A stretch of DNA of 55,991 bases from Actinoplanes palleronii (GTDB lineage: Bacteria > Actinomycetota > Actinomycetes > Mycobacteriales > Micromonosporaceae), in contig NZ_BOMS01000126.1 in NCBI RefSeq assembly GCF_016862315.1, positions 1 through 55,991 of the forward strand, given 5' to 3'. Every line of letters starts with the position of its first letter. The first letter of the stretch is position 1. Of the stretch, positions 7,476 through 16,337 are shown piece by piece. The notes beneath the pieces are model-generated. The model was given only the letters and a program-made list of their open reading frames with translations, had not been told where the DNA came from and did not search any database. Made by a program: the position numbers and the translations under genes.

Positions 7476-8417
7476 TCAGGCCTTGACGATCGGCTTCAGG
7501 GCCTCGGCGACCGTGGTGACCATGCCGGGCCGGTGACCGTTACGGATCAGGTTGATGGTGATCCCGTCGATTCCGGCGCCGATCACCTTCTCGTGCAGCT
7601 GCTCGGCGACCTGCTCCGCGGTGCCGAGGAAGGCCCGGTTGCGGCGATCCTCCGGGATCGACTCGCTGAGCTCCTTCACCTCCTGCTCGTTCTCCCCGAT
7701 CATGCCCATGACCAGGTAACTCGTGGCAAGAGTCGCCGGGTCCCGGCCGATCTCCGCGCACCGCTCACGGAGCACGCCGACCTTGCGGGCCAGGTCGTCC
7801 ACGTCGCAGATGATGTTCATGTGGTCGGCGAAGCGGGCCGCCAGCCGGAACGTCTTCTGCTCGCCGGAGCCACCCAGCATGATCGGGATGCTCGGCCGCA
7901 GTCGCGGATTGTTCATCGCGCCACGGGTCACGTACCACTTGCCCTCGTGCGTCGACGTCTCGCCCTTGAGCATCGGCGCGATGATCGTCAGCGCCTCCTC
8001 GAGCCGCTCGAACCGCTGCCCGAACGTGCCGAACTCGAACCCGAGGTCGTTGTGCTCGCGCTCGAACCAGCCGGCCCCGATCCCGAGGATGGCCCGGCCC
8101 TTGGAGACCACATCGAGGGTGGTCACGGTCTTCGCCAGAAGAGCAGGATTACGGTACGTGTTCCCGGTGACCAGCGTCGACAACTGGATCGTCGAGGTGG
8201 CCGAGGCGAGGGCCCCGAGCGTCGTGTAGGCCTCGAGCATGTTCGCTTCCGGCGCGCCGATGCCCGGCAGTTGGTAGAAATGGTCCATCACCAACACGGT
8301 GTCGAACCCGGCCGCCTCCGCCTCCTTGGCCTGCGCGGCGACCGTGTCGAAGAGGTTCTCGACCGGCACACCCGGATAGGTGAAGTTCGGGATCTGGTAA
8401 CCGAGACGGATGCTCAC
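7476..8417 (-). CDS. LLM class F420-dependent oxidoreductase
   Basis: A 313-residue luciferase-like (bacterial luciferase/F420 reductase) TIM-barrel protein. The IRLGYQIPNFTYPG start, GFDTVLVMDHFYQLP, the RAILGIGAGWFEREH motif, and RPSIPIMLGGSGEQKT with DHMNIICD are typical of the F420-dependent LLM group (TIGR03560-like) in actinobacteria. It would use coenzyme F420 or FMN for hydride transfer; the substrate is unknown. A divergent TetR gene shares its promoter region, where a TGTAAG-type inverted repeat lies, so it is probably regulated by that protein. Confidence 0.85.
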   Translation of the reverse strand: MSIRLGYQIPNFTYPGVPVENLFDTVAAQAKEAEAAGFDTVLVMDHFYQLPGIGAPEANMLEAYTTLGALASATSTIQLSTLVTGNTYRNPALLAKTVTTLDVVSKGRAILGIGAGWFEREHNDLGFEFGTFGQRFERLEEALTIIAPMLKGETSTHEGKWYVTRGAMNNPRLRPSIPIMLGGSGEQKTFRLAARFADHMNIICDVDDLARKVGVLRERCAEIGRDPATLATSYLVMGMIGENEQEVKELSESIPEDRRNRAFLGTAEQVAEQLHEKVIGAGIDGITINLIRNGHRPGMVTTVAEALKPIVKA

Positions 8418-8455
8418 AGTGCCTCCAACTATGTAAGAGGGCTATCACTTGTTAA

Positions 8456-8473
8456 TGTAAGAGCCAACTTACA
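8456..8473. promoter_or_regulatory. Likely TetR operator between LLM and TetR genes
   Basis: The site TGTAAG-AGCCAA-CTTACA is a perfect 6-base inverted repeat with a 6-base spacer. A second TGTAAG half-site lies at 8432-8437. It sits just ahead of the TetR start, within the divergent promoter, as expected for autoregulation and control of the oxidoreductase. Confidence 0.65.
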
Positions 8474-8496
8474 CGGGGGCAAGCCGGGAGGTGAGC

Positions 8497-9168
8497 GTGT
8501 CGCGGGATCGGGCCTATCATCACGGCGACCTGCGGGCCGCTCTGATCACCGCCAGCTTCGAGCTGCTCGCGGAGGGCGGGCTGCGGCGTTTCTCGGTGGC
8601 CGCGGTGGCGCGCCGGCTGGGAGTGAGCTCGGCCGCGCCCTATCGGCACTTCCCCGACCGTGACCACCTCCTCTCCGCGGTGTCCGGCGCCGCGGCCCAC
8701 GACCTGCGCGCCGCAATCCTCAAGGCCGCCGTCGCAGCCGGTCCGCCCGCCCCGGACGACCTGGGAGCGACGGATCCGGCTGCCGCCGGCAGCGCACCGG
8801 CTGGCCCGGCTGCCGCTGCCGACAGGCTGGCGGCGGTTGCGGGTGCCTATTTTCGGTATGTCGTGGCGACTGGTGCCGGGTTCCACGTCATCTACGCCCC
8901 CGAGTTGTATGCCGTCGCCGACGAGAACCGCCGGGAGCAGACCCGGGCTCTGATGGACACCCTGCTCGACCTCGCGACCGCGACCGACGTCCCGTCCTAC
9001 CGCCAGGCCGTCCCGCTGGTGGAGGCGATCATCGCGGTGGCGCACGGGTATACGTCGCTGTTCGCCGACGGCTTCTTCGCCCGCGGCGGCCCGCAGGCGG
9101 TCGAGACCGTGGCCGCCCGCGCTACCGAGGCCGCCCGAGCCCTGATCCGCGCCGAACCCCGCCCCTGA
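8497..9168 (+). CDS. TetR/AcrR family transcriptional regulator
   Basis: About 223 residues. The HTH is clear: YHHGDLRAALITASFELL, then LRRFSVAAVARRLGVSSAAPYRHF. This N-terminal pattern is typical of regulators with a TetR_C_33-like (WHG) C-terminal domain, which fits the ...LMDTLLDLATA... helices. I prefer the GTG at 8497, five bases after a GGGAGG site (8486-8491), over the in-frame GTG at 8491, which overlaps that site. It diverges from the LLM gene and probably controls it. A low-complexity Ala/Pro/Gly stretch (about residues 80-110) interrupts the ligand domain. Confidence 0.85.
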   Translation: MSRDRAYHHGDLRAALITASFELLAEGGLRRFSVAAVARRLGVSSAAPYRHFPDRDHLLSAVSGAAAHDLRAAILKAAVAAGPPAPDDLGATDPAAAGSAPAGPAAAADRLAAVAGAYFRYVVATGAGFHVIYAPELYAVADENRREQTRALMDTLLDLATATDVPSYRQAVPLVEAIIAVAHGYTSLFADGFFARGGPQAVETVAARATEAARALIRAEPRP

Positions 9169-9303
9169 CCCCCCTTCCTCCCGGGCGTCTCGCGTCTCCG
9201 CCTCCGCGGGCCAGCCCTCCGGGGTCGTGGCTCCTTCCGTGTGCCAGGCCCTTCGTTTCGCTGGAAGGCCGTCTGTGGGCCCGCCGGTGGGCGGAAGTCA
9301 CTG

Positions 9304-10647
9304 ATGTCTATGCTGCCCACCGTGATCAACTTGGTCCGTTGGCAGCGGATCGTCCTTCTCCCGGTCGCCGTGCTGCTGACCTCGGTCGCCGTGGCCGCCA
9401 GCGACGTGACGAACAGCTCGGCGTGGGCGGACGTCACCGCCCGGTTGACCCGGCCGATGCTGGAGAGCGGGCCGCTGCCCCGGCCGGCCGAGGACGCGCC
9501 GGTCTCCGAGTTTCAGGCGTGGATCGCCCAGGAGGCGAACGCCGTCCTCAAGGTGGAGACCGAAGGTCTGCTCAGCGGGGACTTCACCACCTACGCCCTC
9601 GGCGCGATGCCGGATGACTCGCTCGTGCGGGAGAGCCTGAAGAGTCGCTTCCGGACTCTGCGGGAGCTGAAGGTGACCCGCTTCGATCAGCGGATCGACG
9701 GTCAGCCCTACGTCCTGCCGGGCCGGGACTCCTGGCGGGTCGTAGTGATCGCCGACCACTGTTTCGTCGAGACGGACTGCGCCACCGACGAGGCGGTCTT
9801 CGACTCCCGGTGGAAGGTCACGCCGGACGGGCTGAAGCTGACCGGATTCCGGGTCCACGACCGCACCCACCCGTGCTTCAGCTGCAGCTCGTCCCGGTCC
9901 GCGATCGTCGCCCGGCCGTGGGAGACCACCGAGCTGGTGGCCAAGGTCGGCAAACGCACGCTGGTCGCTGTCCCCTTGAAATACCGGGCCCGGCTCGCCG
10001 AACTCGCCGCCCGGGCCGAGAGCGCCGCCGTGATCGCCGACCGGTACCAGGTCGGTGACGGCAAGGTCGACCGGTACCGGCTCTTCATCGCCGACCCAGT
10101 GTCCTGGTCCCAGTGGTACTACGGATATCCGGGCGCCTGGGCAGCCGGCCTGGCCGCGCCGACCGGCCCGAACCGCATCGAGGTCGAGGCGGCCGAGTCC
10201 GCACTGACGCCGGGTTACGCCGACGAACTGCTCACCCACGAGCTGGCCCACGTGTCGACGCTGCGCAACGACACCACCTACGGCCAGGACGACGTCTGGT
10301 TCCTGGTCGAGGGGATGGCCGAATACGTGATGCAGCAGGGCGTCGGCGGCAAGGAGTATCGCCGCGGGACGGTCGTGCGCCACCTCACCCAGCAACGGCC
10401 GCTGCGCTCGGTGATGGTCCAGCCGCCTGCTGTCGACGCCGACCTGGTCGACGCCCAGGCCCGGTACGCCGTCGGCTATTACGCCCTGGAATACCTGTTC
10501 AAGCACTACGGCAAGGCGAAGACGCTGGCGTTCTTCCGCGGCGCCGTGCAGTACGGGATCGGCCTGGACGGCGCCTCCCAGTCCGCGTTTGGCACACCGT
10601 GGGCCAAGGTCGACCGGGAGTGCGCGGCATACGTCCGCAAGCTCTGA
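9304..10647 (+). CDS. Membrane-anchored or secreted HExxH protein (gluzincin-like)
   Basis: About 447 residues. An N-terminal hydrophobic segment (IVLLPVAVLLTSVAVAAS, residues about 14-32) indicates export. HELAH in LLTHELAHVSTL, with a downstream FLVEGMAEYVM offering the third ligand Glu, is the arrangement of Peptidase_MA-like gluzincins. Before it lies a region of about 250 residues resembling an accessory domain, containing a CFSCSS motif. The predicted product is therefore an extracytoplasmic zinc peptidase-like protein with unknown substrate. The start at 9304 gives a normal signal-anchor; an ATG at 9310 is also possible. It is monocistronic as far as can be seen. Confidence 0.75.
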   Translation: MSMLPTVINLVRWQRIVLLPVAVLLTSVAVAASDVTNSSAWADVTARLTRPMLESGPLPRPAEDAPVSEFQAWIAQEANAVLKVETEGLLSGDFTTYALGAMPDDSLVRESLKSRFRTLRELKVTRFDQRIDGQPYVLPGRDSWRVVVIADHCFVETDCATDEAVFDSRWKVTPDGLKLTGFRVHDRTHPCFSCSSSRSAIVARPWETTELVAKVGKRTLVAVPLKYRARLAELAARAESAAVIADRYQVGDGKVDRYRLFIADPVSWSQWYYGYPGAWAAGLAAPTGPNRIEVEAAESALTPGYADELLTHELAHVSTLRNDTTYGQDDVWFLVEGMAEYVMQQGVGGKEYRRGTVVRHLTQQRPLRSVMVQPPAVDADLVDAQARYAVGYYALEYLFKHYGKAKTLAFFRGAVQYGIGLDGASQSAFGTPWAKVDRECAAYVRKL

Positions 10648-10727
10648 CCGGGACCGCGGCGCCCGCCGGGGTGGTGTGGCCGGCGCTCACGGTCACCAGT
10701 GTGAGAGTCGTCGAGCCCCGGTAACAG

Positions 10728-11567
10728 TCAATACTGTTCATGAATCCCGGTGGGTGAGCGGCGGACGAGCCGGAGCAGGTGCTCGGCGATCTGCTCGCCG
10801 GCCAGTACGCCCGCGGAGCCGGTCACCGTGACGCTGTCCGTGCGCCAGCCGCGCTCGTGCAGCTCGCCGTGCGCCGGCCGGATCCCGGCGTCCGCGCGGG
10901 CCAGCATCTCCTGGTCGAGGAGCGAGTCACCGGCGGCGACGACCGAGCCGAGGTCCAGCCGCTGGGCGATCTCCGCGGTCGCGGCCCACTTGGTGATCGG
11001 TCCGGGTACGAAGTAGAGCTTCCGGCCCTGCATCGACACCGTCCAGCGGTGGGCGGCGCACCACGCGGTCAGCTCGGCGAGCTGGTCGCCGGGCAACCGG
11101 GACCGTTCCACGATCGCGTAGCAGAACAGCCCGTCGGCGTCGCGCAACCGGAGCAACCAGGCCGGGTCGCCGGTGTCCCGCACGTGATCGCGGACGGACT
11201 CCAGCGGCGCGCACTCCCGGCGCACCCGGTCGCCGATCGACCGGCCCCACGTGGGGTCCGGCCGGCCGTCGATCAGGATCTGCCCGCCGTTCGCGATCAC
11301 CGCGTAGCGGGCGGGCTCCTCGGTGAGCCGGACCCGCTGGAACTGGGCGAGTGTGCGGGTGGTGGCCGGGACCAGCGTGGCTGCCCGAGCCAGTTCCTCG
11401 ATCAGGCGGCCGGCGCGCCGGGTGCAGTAACTGAGCGGCTGCCCATCGCTGATCTCGGCCACCTCGAGGCGAGGTGCCGTGGCGTCCGGACCGGTCAGCC
11501 CGAGCGCGGCAGCGGAGTAGATCAGCGTCCGATCCAGATCACACGCGACCAGCGGACCGCCGCTCAC
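10728..11567 (-). CDS. HAD superfamily hydrolase of the Ter biosynthetic module
   Basis: About 279 residues. The HAD motif I is CDLDRTLIYS near the N-terminus, and the distal motif is VVAAGDSLLDQEML, giving a Cof-type phosphatase. The start is the GTG at 11567, which overlaps the StiP stop (GTGA), so it is the last gene of the minus-strand Ter operon. The apparent extension of the frame upstream lies within the StiP gene and is not coding. Published comparative genomics (Anantharaman, Iyer and Aravind) links such HAD proteins with PRTases, a TIM-barrel lyase and PELOTA proteins in a proposed nucleoside-like metabolite pathway; this specific role is inference. Confidence 0.8.
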   Translation of the reverse strand: MSGGPLVACDLDRTLIYSAAALGLTGPDATAPRLEVAEISDGQPLSYCTRRAGRLIEELARAATLVPATTRTLAQFQRVRLTEEPARYAVIANGGQILIDGRPDPTWGRSIGDRVRRECAPLESVRDHVRDTGDPAWLLRLRDADGLFCYAIVERSRLPGDQLAELTAWCAAHRWTVSMQGRKLYFVPGPITKWAATAEIAQRLDLGSVVAAGDSLLDQEMLARADAGIRPAHGELHERGWRTDSVTVTGSAGVLAGEQIAEHLLRLVRRSPTGIHEQY

Positions 11568-12658
11568 CTGTTGAGCGGCCGGATCAGGCCCACGCACTGA
11601 TAAGGGAGATCTGAGTGTTCCTCCACCGGCACCCCGCGATCCGCCGCGAGCAGTCGCACGTGTTCCACGTCGCGCCCTGCCCCCGCCCGGATCAGTACCC
11701 GCCAGGGCACCCGGCGCAGCAGCACCCGGGTCGTCTCGCCGACGCCCGGTTTGACCAGGTTGAGGTCGCTGATGTGGTACTCCGCGCCGATCCGCTGCAC
11801 GGCCGGCCAGCCGGTCCACCGGGGTGTCCGGTCCGCCGCCGCCAACTCCGGCCAGTCCCGGGCCACGGCGGCCATCACCGACGCGAACCGGGCACTCACC
11901 GTGTCCAAGAAGACCGTGGAGAGATCGGCATCGGTCAGGTCGGCGTAGAACTTGGCCCCGTGGAACTCGCCCGGCCGGAGCAGCAGCCGGTTGAGGACGG
12001 TCCGCGACACCAGCCCGGACACCGTCGAGTTGAGGCAGGCCGAGGGCACCAGGTAGTCGTCGCGACTGCCGTACACATCGGTGCAGCTGCCTGGGTCCGT
12101 GAGAACCGCGAGCGTCGGGCGGACCGGAAAATCGGCCAAGGCCGCGGTCAGTTCCCGGGCGATCGCGCCCTTGCCGGTCCAGCCGTCGACGAAGACCAGG
12201 TCGGCGGCGTCGTGCCGGTCCAGCACCCAGCGCAGCGCCGCGGTGTCGATGCCACGGCCGCGGACGATGCTGACCGCGTAGTGCGGCAGATCGATGCCGG
12301 TGGTGGCGAGCGCCCAGCGGCGCATCAGCACCGCGATCGGGGTGCCGGCCCGGGCCAGCGAGAGCAGCACCGGGCGCGGGCTGACCAGGTGCCGGACCAG
12401 TTCGGTGAGCACGCCGACGTCATGCGCCAGCCGGTCGGCGGTGTCCGCGAGCGCGCGGCGGAAGAGCGCGACGTACTCGTCGGTGGGCCGGTACTCGACC
12501 GGCAGCGACTCGGCGTAGTGCGCGGTGCCGGCTTGGATGGCCCGCTCACGGTGGTCCGGCGAAGCCTCCAACGGTACGGCGGACAGGTCGGTGAGCAGCC
12601 ACCCGACCTCGTCGCAGGCATACGACCCGAACGCGGGCCCGCGCAGCGGAGCAATCAT
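11564..12658 (-). CDS. StiP-family PRTase-like protein with C-terminal PELOTA domain
   Basis: A 364-residue protein. The N-terminal part (FGSYACDEVGWLLTDLS, then HYAESLPVEYRP) and the core (LSLARAGTPIAVLMRRW, LVFVDGWTGKGAIARELT) match the family long annotated as cysteine protease StiP and later reinterpreted as phosphoribosyltransferase-like. The last 80 residues (VRLLAADRGVPVEEHSDLPY) resemble the PELOTA RNA-binding fold. The start overlaps the PRTase stop by one base (TGATG). It is expected to act in the cytoplasm with the neighbouring PRTase, lyase and HAD phosphatase. The biochemical reaction is not established. Confidence 0.85.
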   Translation of the reverse strand: MIAPLRGPAFGSYACDEVGWLLTDLSAVPLEASPDHRERAIQAGTAHYAESLPVEYRPTDEYVALFRRALADTADRLAHDVGVLTELVRHLVSPRPVLLSLARAGTPIAVLMRRWALATTGIDLPHYAVSIVRGRGIDTAALRWVLDRHDAADLVFVDGWTGKGAIARELTAALADFPVRPTLAVLTDPGSCTDVYGSRDDYLVPSACLNSTVSGLVSRTVLNRLLLRPGEFHGAKFYADLTDADLSTVFLDTVSARFASVMAAVARDWPELAAADRTPRWTGWPAVQRIGAEYHISDLNLVKPGVGETTRVLLRRVPWRVLIRAGAGRDVEHVRLLAADRGVPVEEHSDLPYQCVGLIRPLNR

Positions 12659-13854
12659 CAGACGCCGGCCGTGGCGACCAGCACCCGGCGGCTGACCGAG
12701 CCCAAGGCATGCAGCAACCCGTCCAGCCGCCCGGTGTCCGCCGGAGGGTCGACCACCACCAGCACGGCATCCACCCCGAGCCCGGCCAGGTTGTAGGCGT
12801 ACCGGCTACCCGAGGACTCCAGAGCCGGGAAAGTCAGCGCGCTCCGGATGGCGTATCCCGGTTCGTCGATGACCACGACCGGTGAGCGAGTGGTGCTGGC
12901 GAACCGCACCCTGGTTGACGTGGCGAGCTCCGCGGCCAGCCGCAACGGGACGTACATCAGTTCCTCGGTGCCCAGCACGAGCAGGTCACCGACCGGCGGC
13001 ACGGCGGCGGCCAGCGCGGGCAGGGCACGATCGAGGCGCGCGCGATCATCGGGCCCGAACCCGTGCCGCGCCGACTCCGGCAGCCCGTCGGGCCAGGGCA
13101 GCCGCACCCGAGTGATCTCGGGAGACGGCCACGATCCAGGATCAGGAACAGTCACGCCGAACCGGGCAGCTAGCTCCTGCCCCTTCGCCACCGCATCGGG
13201 CGGCAGCGTCAGCCGGGCAGAAGCCGCCGCCACCACCGAGATCCGCACCCGGAGTTCCACGGCCAGCTCGGCCAGCCGGGCACCCCCGCCGGTGTCGACC
13301 AGGACGGCGACCACGTACCGATCGCGCGGGTGCAGCCGGTGCAGTGCCCGGATCGTGTTCGCCGCCGTGTTTCCCGTGGTCAGTTCGTCGTCCACGAGCA
13401 CCACCGGGCCGTCCCCGGTCAGCAGCCCGGTATCGGCGGGCAGCAGCAGATGCCCGGTGGCGTGCGAGTGTTCCTCGGCGAAACCGGCCGCCGGCGCATG
13501 TCCCGGTACCGCACGACGGGTGGACTGCAGGCACATCGCGTTCCCGAGCGCGTCGGCGACGCAGTGCCCCAGCGCCGTGGCTGTCTCCGCGTACCCGATA
13601 ACCAAAGCCGGAGCACTATCGGTCAGACGCGTGCGGACCAGCTCGCCGAGCCGCCGCCCGGCGGCGAGAATCCGCCGCGGTTCGGCGGGCACGTGTTTCC
13701 CGAGGACCCGGGAGACCAGGAGGTGGGCCCGCCGCGGGTTGCGCCGCAACGCCAGACCGATCATGTCCGGTACGTCCGGAGAGCCGGTCAATCCGGCCGG
13801 CAGGTGCGCGGTGACCCAGGCGGCCGGCGCCGGGTCCAGAACCGTGGCGGTCAT
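12658..13854 (-). CDS. Ter-associated phosphoribosyltransferase (PRTase_2 with TRSP domain)
   Basis: A 398-residue protein. The PRPP-binding motif VVLVDDELTTGNTAAN lies near residue 150. Upstream, LVIGYAETATALGH is the usual PRTase loop. The C-terminal half (LLVLGTEELMYVPLRLA, then YNLAGLGVDAVLVVVDPP) fits the TRSP domain found fused to this PRTase in Ter operons. The start ATG overlaps the lyase stop (ATGA). It likely transfers a phosphoribosyl group to a precursor made by the cluster; the acceptor is unknown. No frameshift or missing motif is seen. Confidence 0.85.
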   Translation of the reverse strand: MTATVLDPAPAAWVTAHLPAGLTGSPDVPDMIGLALRRNPRRAHLLVSRVLGKHVPAEPRRILAAGRRLGELVRTRLTDSAPALVIGYAETATALGHCVADALGNAMCLQSTRRAVPGHAPAAGFAEEHSHATGHLLLPADTGLLTGDGPVVLVDDELTTGNTAANTIRALHRLHPRDRYVVAVLVDTGGGARLAELAVELRVRISVVAAASARLTLPPDAVAKGQELAARFGVTVPDPGSWPSPEITRVRLPWPDGLPESARHGFGPDDRARLDRALPALAAAVPPVGDLLVLGTEELMYVPLRLAAELATSTRVRFASTTRSPVVVIDEPGYAIRSALTFPALESSGSRYAYNLAGLGVDAVLVVVDPPADTGRLDGLLHALGSVSRRVLVATAGV

Positions 13855-15053
13855 GCCTGTGCGCCGGCGACCAGCAGCTCGACAGTGTCCACGCCCTCGG
13901 CAGCCACCCCGAACAGCTCCGCGCGCCGCAACGTCCGCTCCGCCCAGGCCCGGTGCGGCTTGGACTCGTTCATCTTGTTGCGGTACGCGGACGCCCGCAC
14001 CCCGCCCCGTGCCCGGGTCGCCAGCACGTCACCGGCGTCGGCGTACTCCTCGGCGGTCACCACCATCAGCGCGTGCACCACCGGCACGTGCGTCGGGTGG
14101 ATGACGGTCTTGCCGGTCAGCCCGTTCGCCTTGTCCAGCACCACCTCGCGCAGCAGGCCGTCCAGGTTCGACGAGATCAGCTCGCGGCGCAGGTCGTTCG
14201 CGTTGTGCAGGTGGAACGGCGACTCCCGCAACTGGGGCTTGAACAGCCGGCCGGTGTCCCCGAAGTGCTCCCACACCGGCCCGGTGATCACGTGTCCGGT
14301 GCCGTCGGCGCGGGCGAAGACGTTGACGATGTCGCCGATCGCGTCGGCGATCACCCGGACGTCGTAGACGGTCAGCCCGCGGGTCCGGCGCAGCCCGTAC
14401 GCGCTGGACAGGTCGGTGGCGCCGACCCGCAACGCCAGCACCGAGCCGGGATACTTGTCGATCAGGCGCTGGATCGAGCGCAGCGCGTTGTCCCGGGTCT
14501 CCCGATGGATCACGTCGGGCGACTCGAGCACCGGCATGCCGAACAGCCGGACGCCGAGCCGGACCTCCGCGGCGACCAGCGCGTCCAGGTACTCGGCGCC
14601 GTTGAGCTCGGTGAACTTCGGCAGAACAAAACCGGTCAGCGCGGTCGGGCGGGTCCCGAGTTGCCGGGCGATGGCGGTGATCTGGTCGGGCTGCCGGACC
14701 CGGACGAAGGTGAGCGGCGCCGGCTCGCCACCCAGCGCCCGGAGCTGCGTGATCACGTTCTGCTCGGCCTCGGCCACCTGGTCGTCGCCGATCGCGTCCT
14801 CCAGGCAGAGGACCACGCTCGTCACCCCGCGGGCGGCGACGCGACGCAGGTCATCGGCGAGGCGTGGCCGGGTGGCCGGCATGTAGAGGGTGGCGCCCAG
14901 CGCCAGGGCCAGCACCTCCGGCTCCGCGGAGCGGTGGAAAGGGCCCGGCTCCACCGAGAAGATCCGCTCGCGGACCTGCTGGGCGACGTGGGCGAAGTGC
15001 CGCATACGGCCATTAGCGCACAGCGGCCGCGAGGCCGGGACCGGATTCGTCAC
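13851..15053 (-). CDS. HpcH/HpaI-CitE-like C-C bond lyase of the Ter module
   Basis: About 400 residues from the GTG at 15053, which overlaps the stop of the TerA-like gene (GTGA). An internal ATG at 15005 begins the conserved region (MRHFAHVAQQVRERIF), so the first 16 residues may be absent. The TIM-barrel signature includes ATLYMPATRP, VVLCLEDAIGDDQV with the metal-binding Glu-Asp, TGFVLPKF, and LALRVGATDLSSAYG. It belongs to the C-C bond lyase family found in Ter operons. The expected chemistry is a metal-dependent aldol or Claisen-type cleavage or condensation; the substrate is unknown. Confidence 0.85.
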   Translation of the reverse strand: MTNPVPASRPLCANGRMRHFAHVAQQVRERIFSVEPGPFHRSAEPEVLALALGATLYMPATRPRLADDLRRVAARGVTSVVLCLEDAIGDDQVAEAEQNVITQLRALGGEPAPLTFVRVRQPDQITAIARQLGTRPTALTGFVLPKFTELNGAEYLDALVAAEVRLGVRLFGMPVLESPDVIHRETRDNALRSIQRLIDKYPGSVLALRVGATDLSSAYGLRRTRGLTVYDVRVIADAIGDIVNVFARADGTGHVITGPVWEHFGDTGRLFKPQLRESPFHLHNANDLRRELISSNLDGLLREVVLDKANGLTGKTVIHPTHVPVVHALMVVTAEEYADAGDVLATRARGGVRASAYRNKMNESKPHRAWAERTLRRAELFGVAAEGVDTVELLVAGAQA

Positions 15054-15721
15054 TTGCGGCCGGCCGTCCAGCGCATGCCCCAGTTGTACATGGCGTCCAG
15101 CACGCTCTGGGAACCCCTGATGTATTTCACCTCCCGGCGGATCGACAGCGCTCCGTCGGCGTTCTCGAGCATCACGATCGCGCAGGTCTGTGCCCGGTCG
15201 TCGGACTCGTCCAGGAGCACTTCGATCTGCGGGCCGGTGGCCGGGAAGACCGTGACGACGCCCTGAGCAGCGGCCCAGTTGGGCACTCCGGCATAGATGA
15301 TCGTGAAGATCAGGATGCGCCGGATGGAACTGACCTGCTGCAGGTCGACGTACAAATTCTCGCCCTGGGTGTTGGTCCCGGAGCGGTCGTCACCGTCGAG
15401 GCGGCAGATCGGACCGCCGCCGAACGAGTGTGCGTCGGTGAACGCCTTGCCGTTCGCCTGGACCACGCCCTTGGAACCGTCGGTGTACTCGTAGAGACAA
15501 CCGAGGTCCAGGTCGACGGGCGGATCGGACTTACGGAAGATGCTGCCGGGGGCGGGGCGGGCGTTCCAGTTCAGGTTGACCCGCAACAGCCCGGCCTGCT
15601 TCGTCAGCGAGACCGTCGGCGCGGCCTTGGTCAAGCTGACCTTCGAGAGCGAGACCGCGCCCGGCGAAACCGCGGGCGAAGAGGCCGGCGCCTTGGGTCG
15701 CTTCGTGTAGTCGATCGCCAC
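15050..15721 (-). CDS. TerA-like TerD-superfamily protein
   Basis: About 223 residues from GTG 15721, five bases beyond the preceding terD stop. The N-terminal region has three VSL(S/T)K motifs, repeating the pattern that opens TerD proteins. The body matches TerA-type proteins: PVDLDLGCLYEYTDGSKG, then ICRLDGDDRSGTNTQGE, and ILIFTIIYAG. The DLDLG and DGDDRSG stretches correspond to the calcium-binding region of TerD domains. The protein is probably cytoplasmic or membrane-peripheral and acts with the adjacent TerD proteins in the metal/stress response. Confidence 0.85.
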   Translation of the reverse strand: MAIDYTKRPKAPASSPAVSPGAVSLSKVSLTKAAPTVSLTKQAGLLRVNLNWNARPAPGSIFRKSDPPVDLDLGCLYEYTDGSKGVVQANGKAFTDAHSFGGGPICRLDGDDRSGTNTQGENLYVDLQQVSSIRRILIFTIIYAGVPNWAAAQGVVTVFPATGPQIEVLLDESDDRAQTCAIVMLENADGALSIRREVKYIRGSQSVLDAMYNWGMRWTAGRK

Positions 15722-15726
15722 GACGA

Positions 15727-16311
15727 TCAGGCCACGTTCACACCGTAGTCCTGCGCAATGCCCCGCAACCCCGACGCATATCCCTGACCGACCGCCCGGA
15801 ACTTCCACTCCGCGCCGTTGCGGTACACCTCGCCGAACACCATCGCGGTCTCGGTCGATGCGTCCTCGGACAGGTCATACCGGGCCAGCTCCTTGCCGTC
15901 ACCCTGATTGATCACCCGGATGAACGCGTTGCGCACCTGCCCGAACGACTGTTTGCGCTGCTCAGCCTCATAGATGGCAACGCTGAACACGGCCTTGTCG
16001 CACTCCGCCGGCAGCTCCGCCAGTCGTAGATTGATCTGTTCGTCGTCACCGTCGCCGGCGCCGGTCAGGTTGTCACCGGTGTGTTCCACCAGGCCGTCCG
16101 GGGTCTTCAGGTTGCCGAAGAAGACGAAGTGCTGATCCGAGAGGACCTTGCCGTTCGGGTCGGCCAGGATCGCGCTGGCGTCCAGGTCGAAGTCGGTGCC
16201 GGTGGTGGTCCGCGCGTCCCAGCCGAGCCCGACGGTCACCGCGGAGAGTCCGGCGGCGCCGGCCTGCTTGGTGAGCGAGACGTTCCCACCCTTGGTGAGG
16301 CTGACAGACAT
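15727..16311 (-). CDS. TerD family protein
   Basis: A 194-residue canonical TerD. It opens with two VSLTK motifs, followed by VTVGLGWDARTTTG, FDLDASA, and HTGDNLTGAGDGDDEQI, which hold the acidic residues known to bind calcium in TerD structures. NAFIRVINQGDG and EWKFRAVGQGYASGL complete the family pattern. It lies between two other TerD-superfamily genes in the operon read from terC. It is very similar to the plus-strand copy at 18194, probably a duplicate. Members are linked to tellurite, phage and oxidative stress resistance; the mechanism is not defined. Confidence 0.92.
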   Translation of the reverse strand: MSVSLTKGGNVSLTKQAGAAGLSAVTVGLGWDARTTTGTDFDLDASAILADPNGKVLSDQHFVFFGNLKTPDGLVEHTGDNLTGAGDGDDEQINLRLAELPAECDKAVFSVAIYEAEQRKQSFGQVRNAFIRVINQGDGKELARYDLSEDASTETAMVFGEVYRNGAEWKFRAVGQGYASGLRGIAQDYGVNVA

Positions 16312-16337
16312 GATGTCTCCTATCGAGAGATACCGAT

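Noticed and set aside
7533..8663. Long plus-strand open frame opposite the LLM oxidoreductase
   Set aside because: High GC at third positions makes antisense frames stay open. The minus-strand frame encodes a complete LLM enzyme, and the antisense sequence shows no motifs.
11568..11819. Extension of the HAD hydrolase upstream into the StiP gene
   Set aside because: The added sequence is Arg/Gly-rich shadow coding. The GTG at 11567 overlaps the StiP stop and starts right before HAD motif I.
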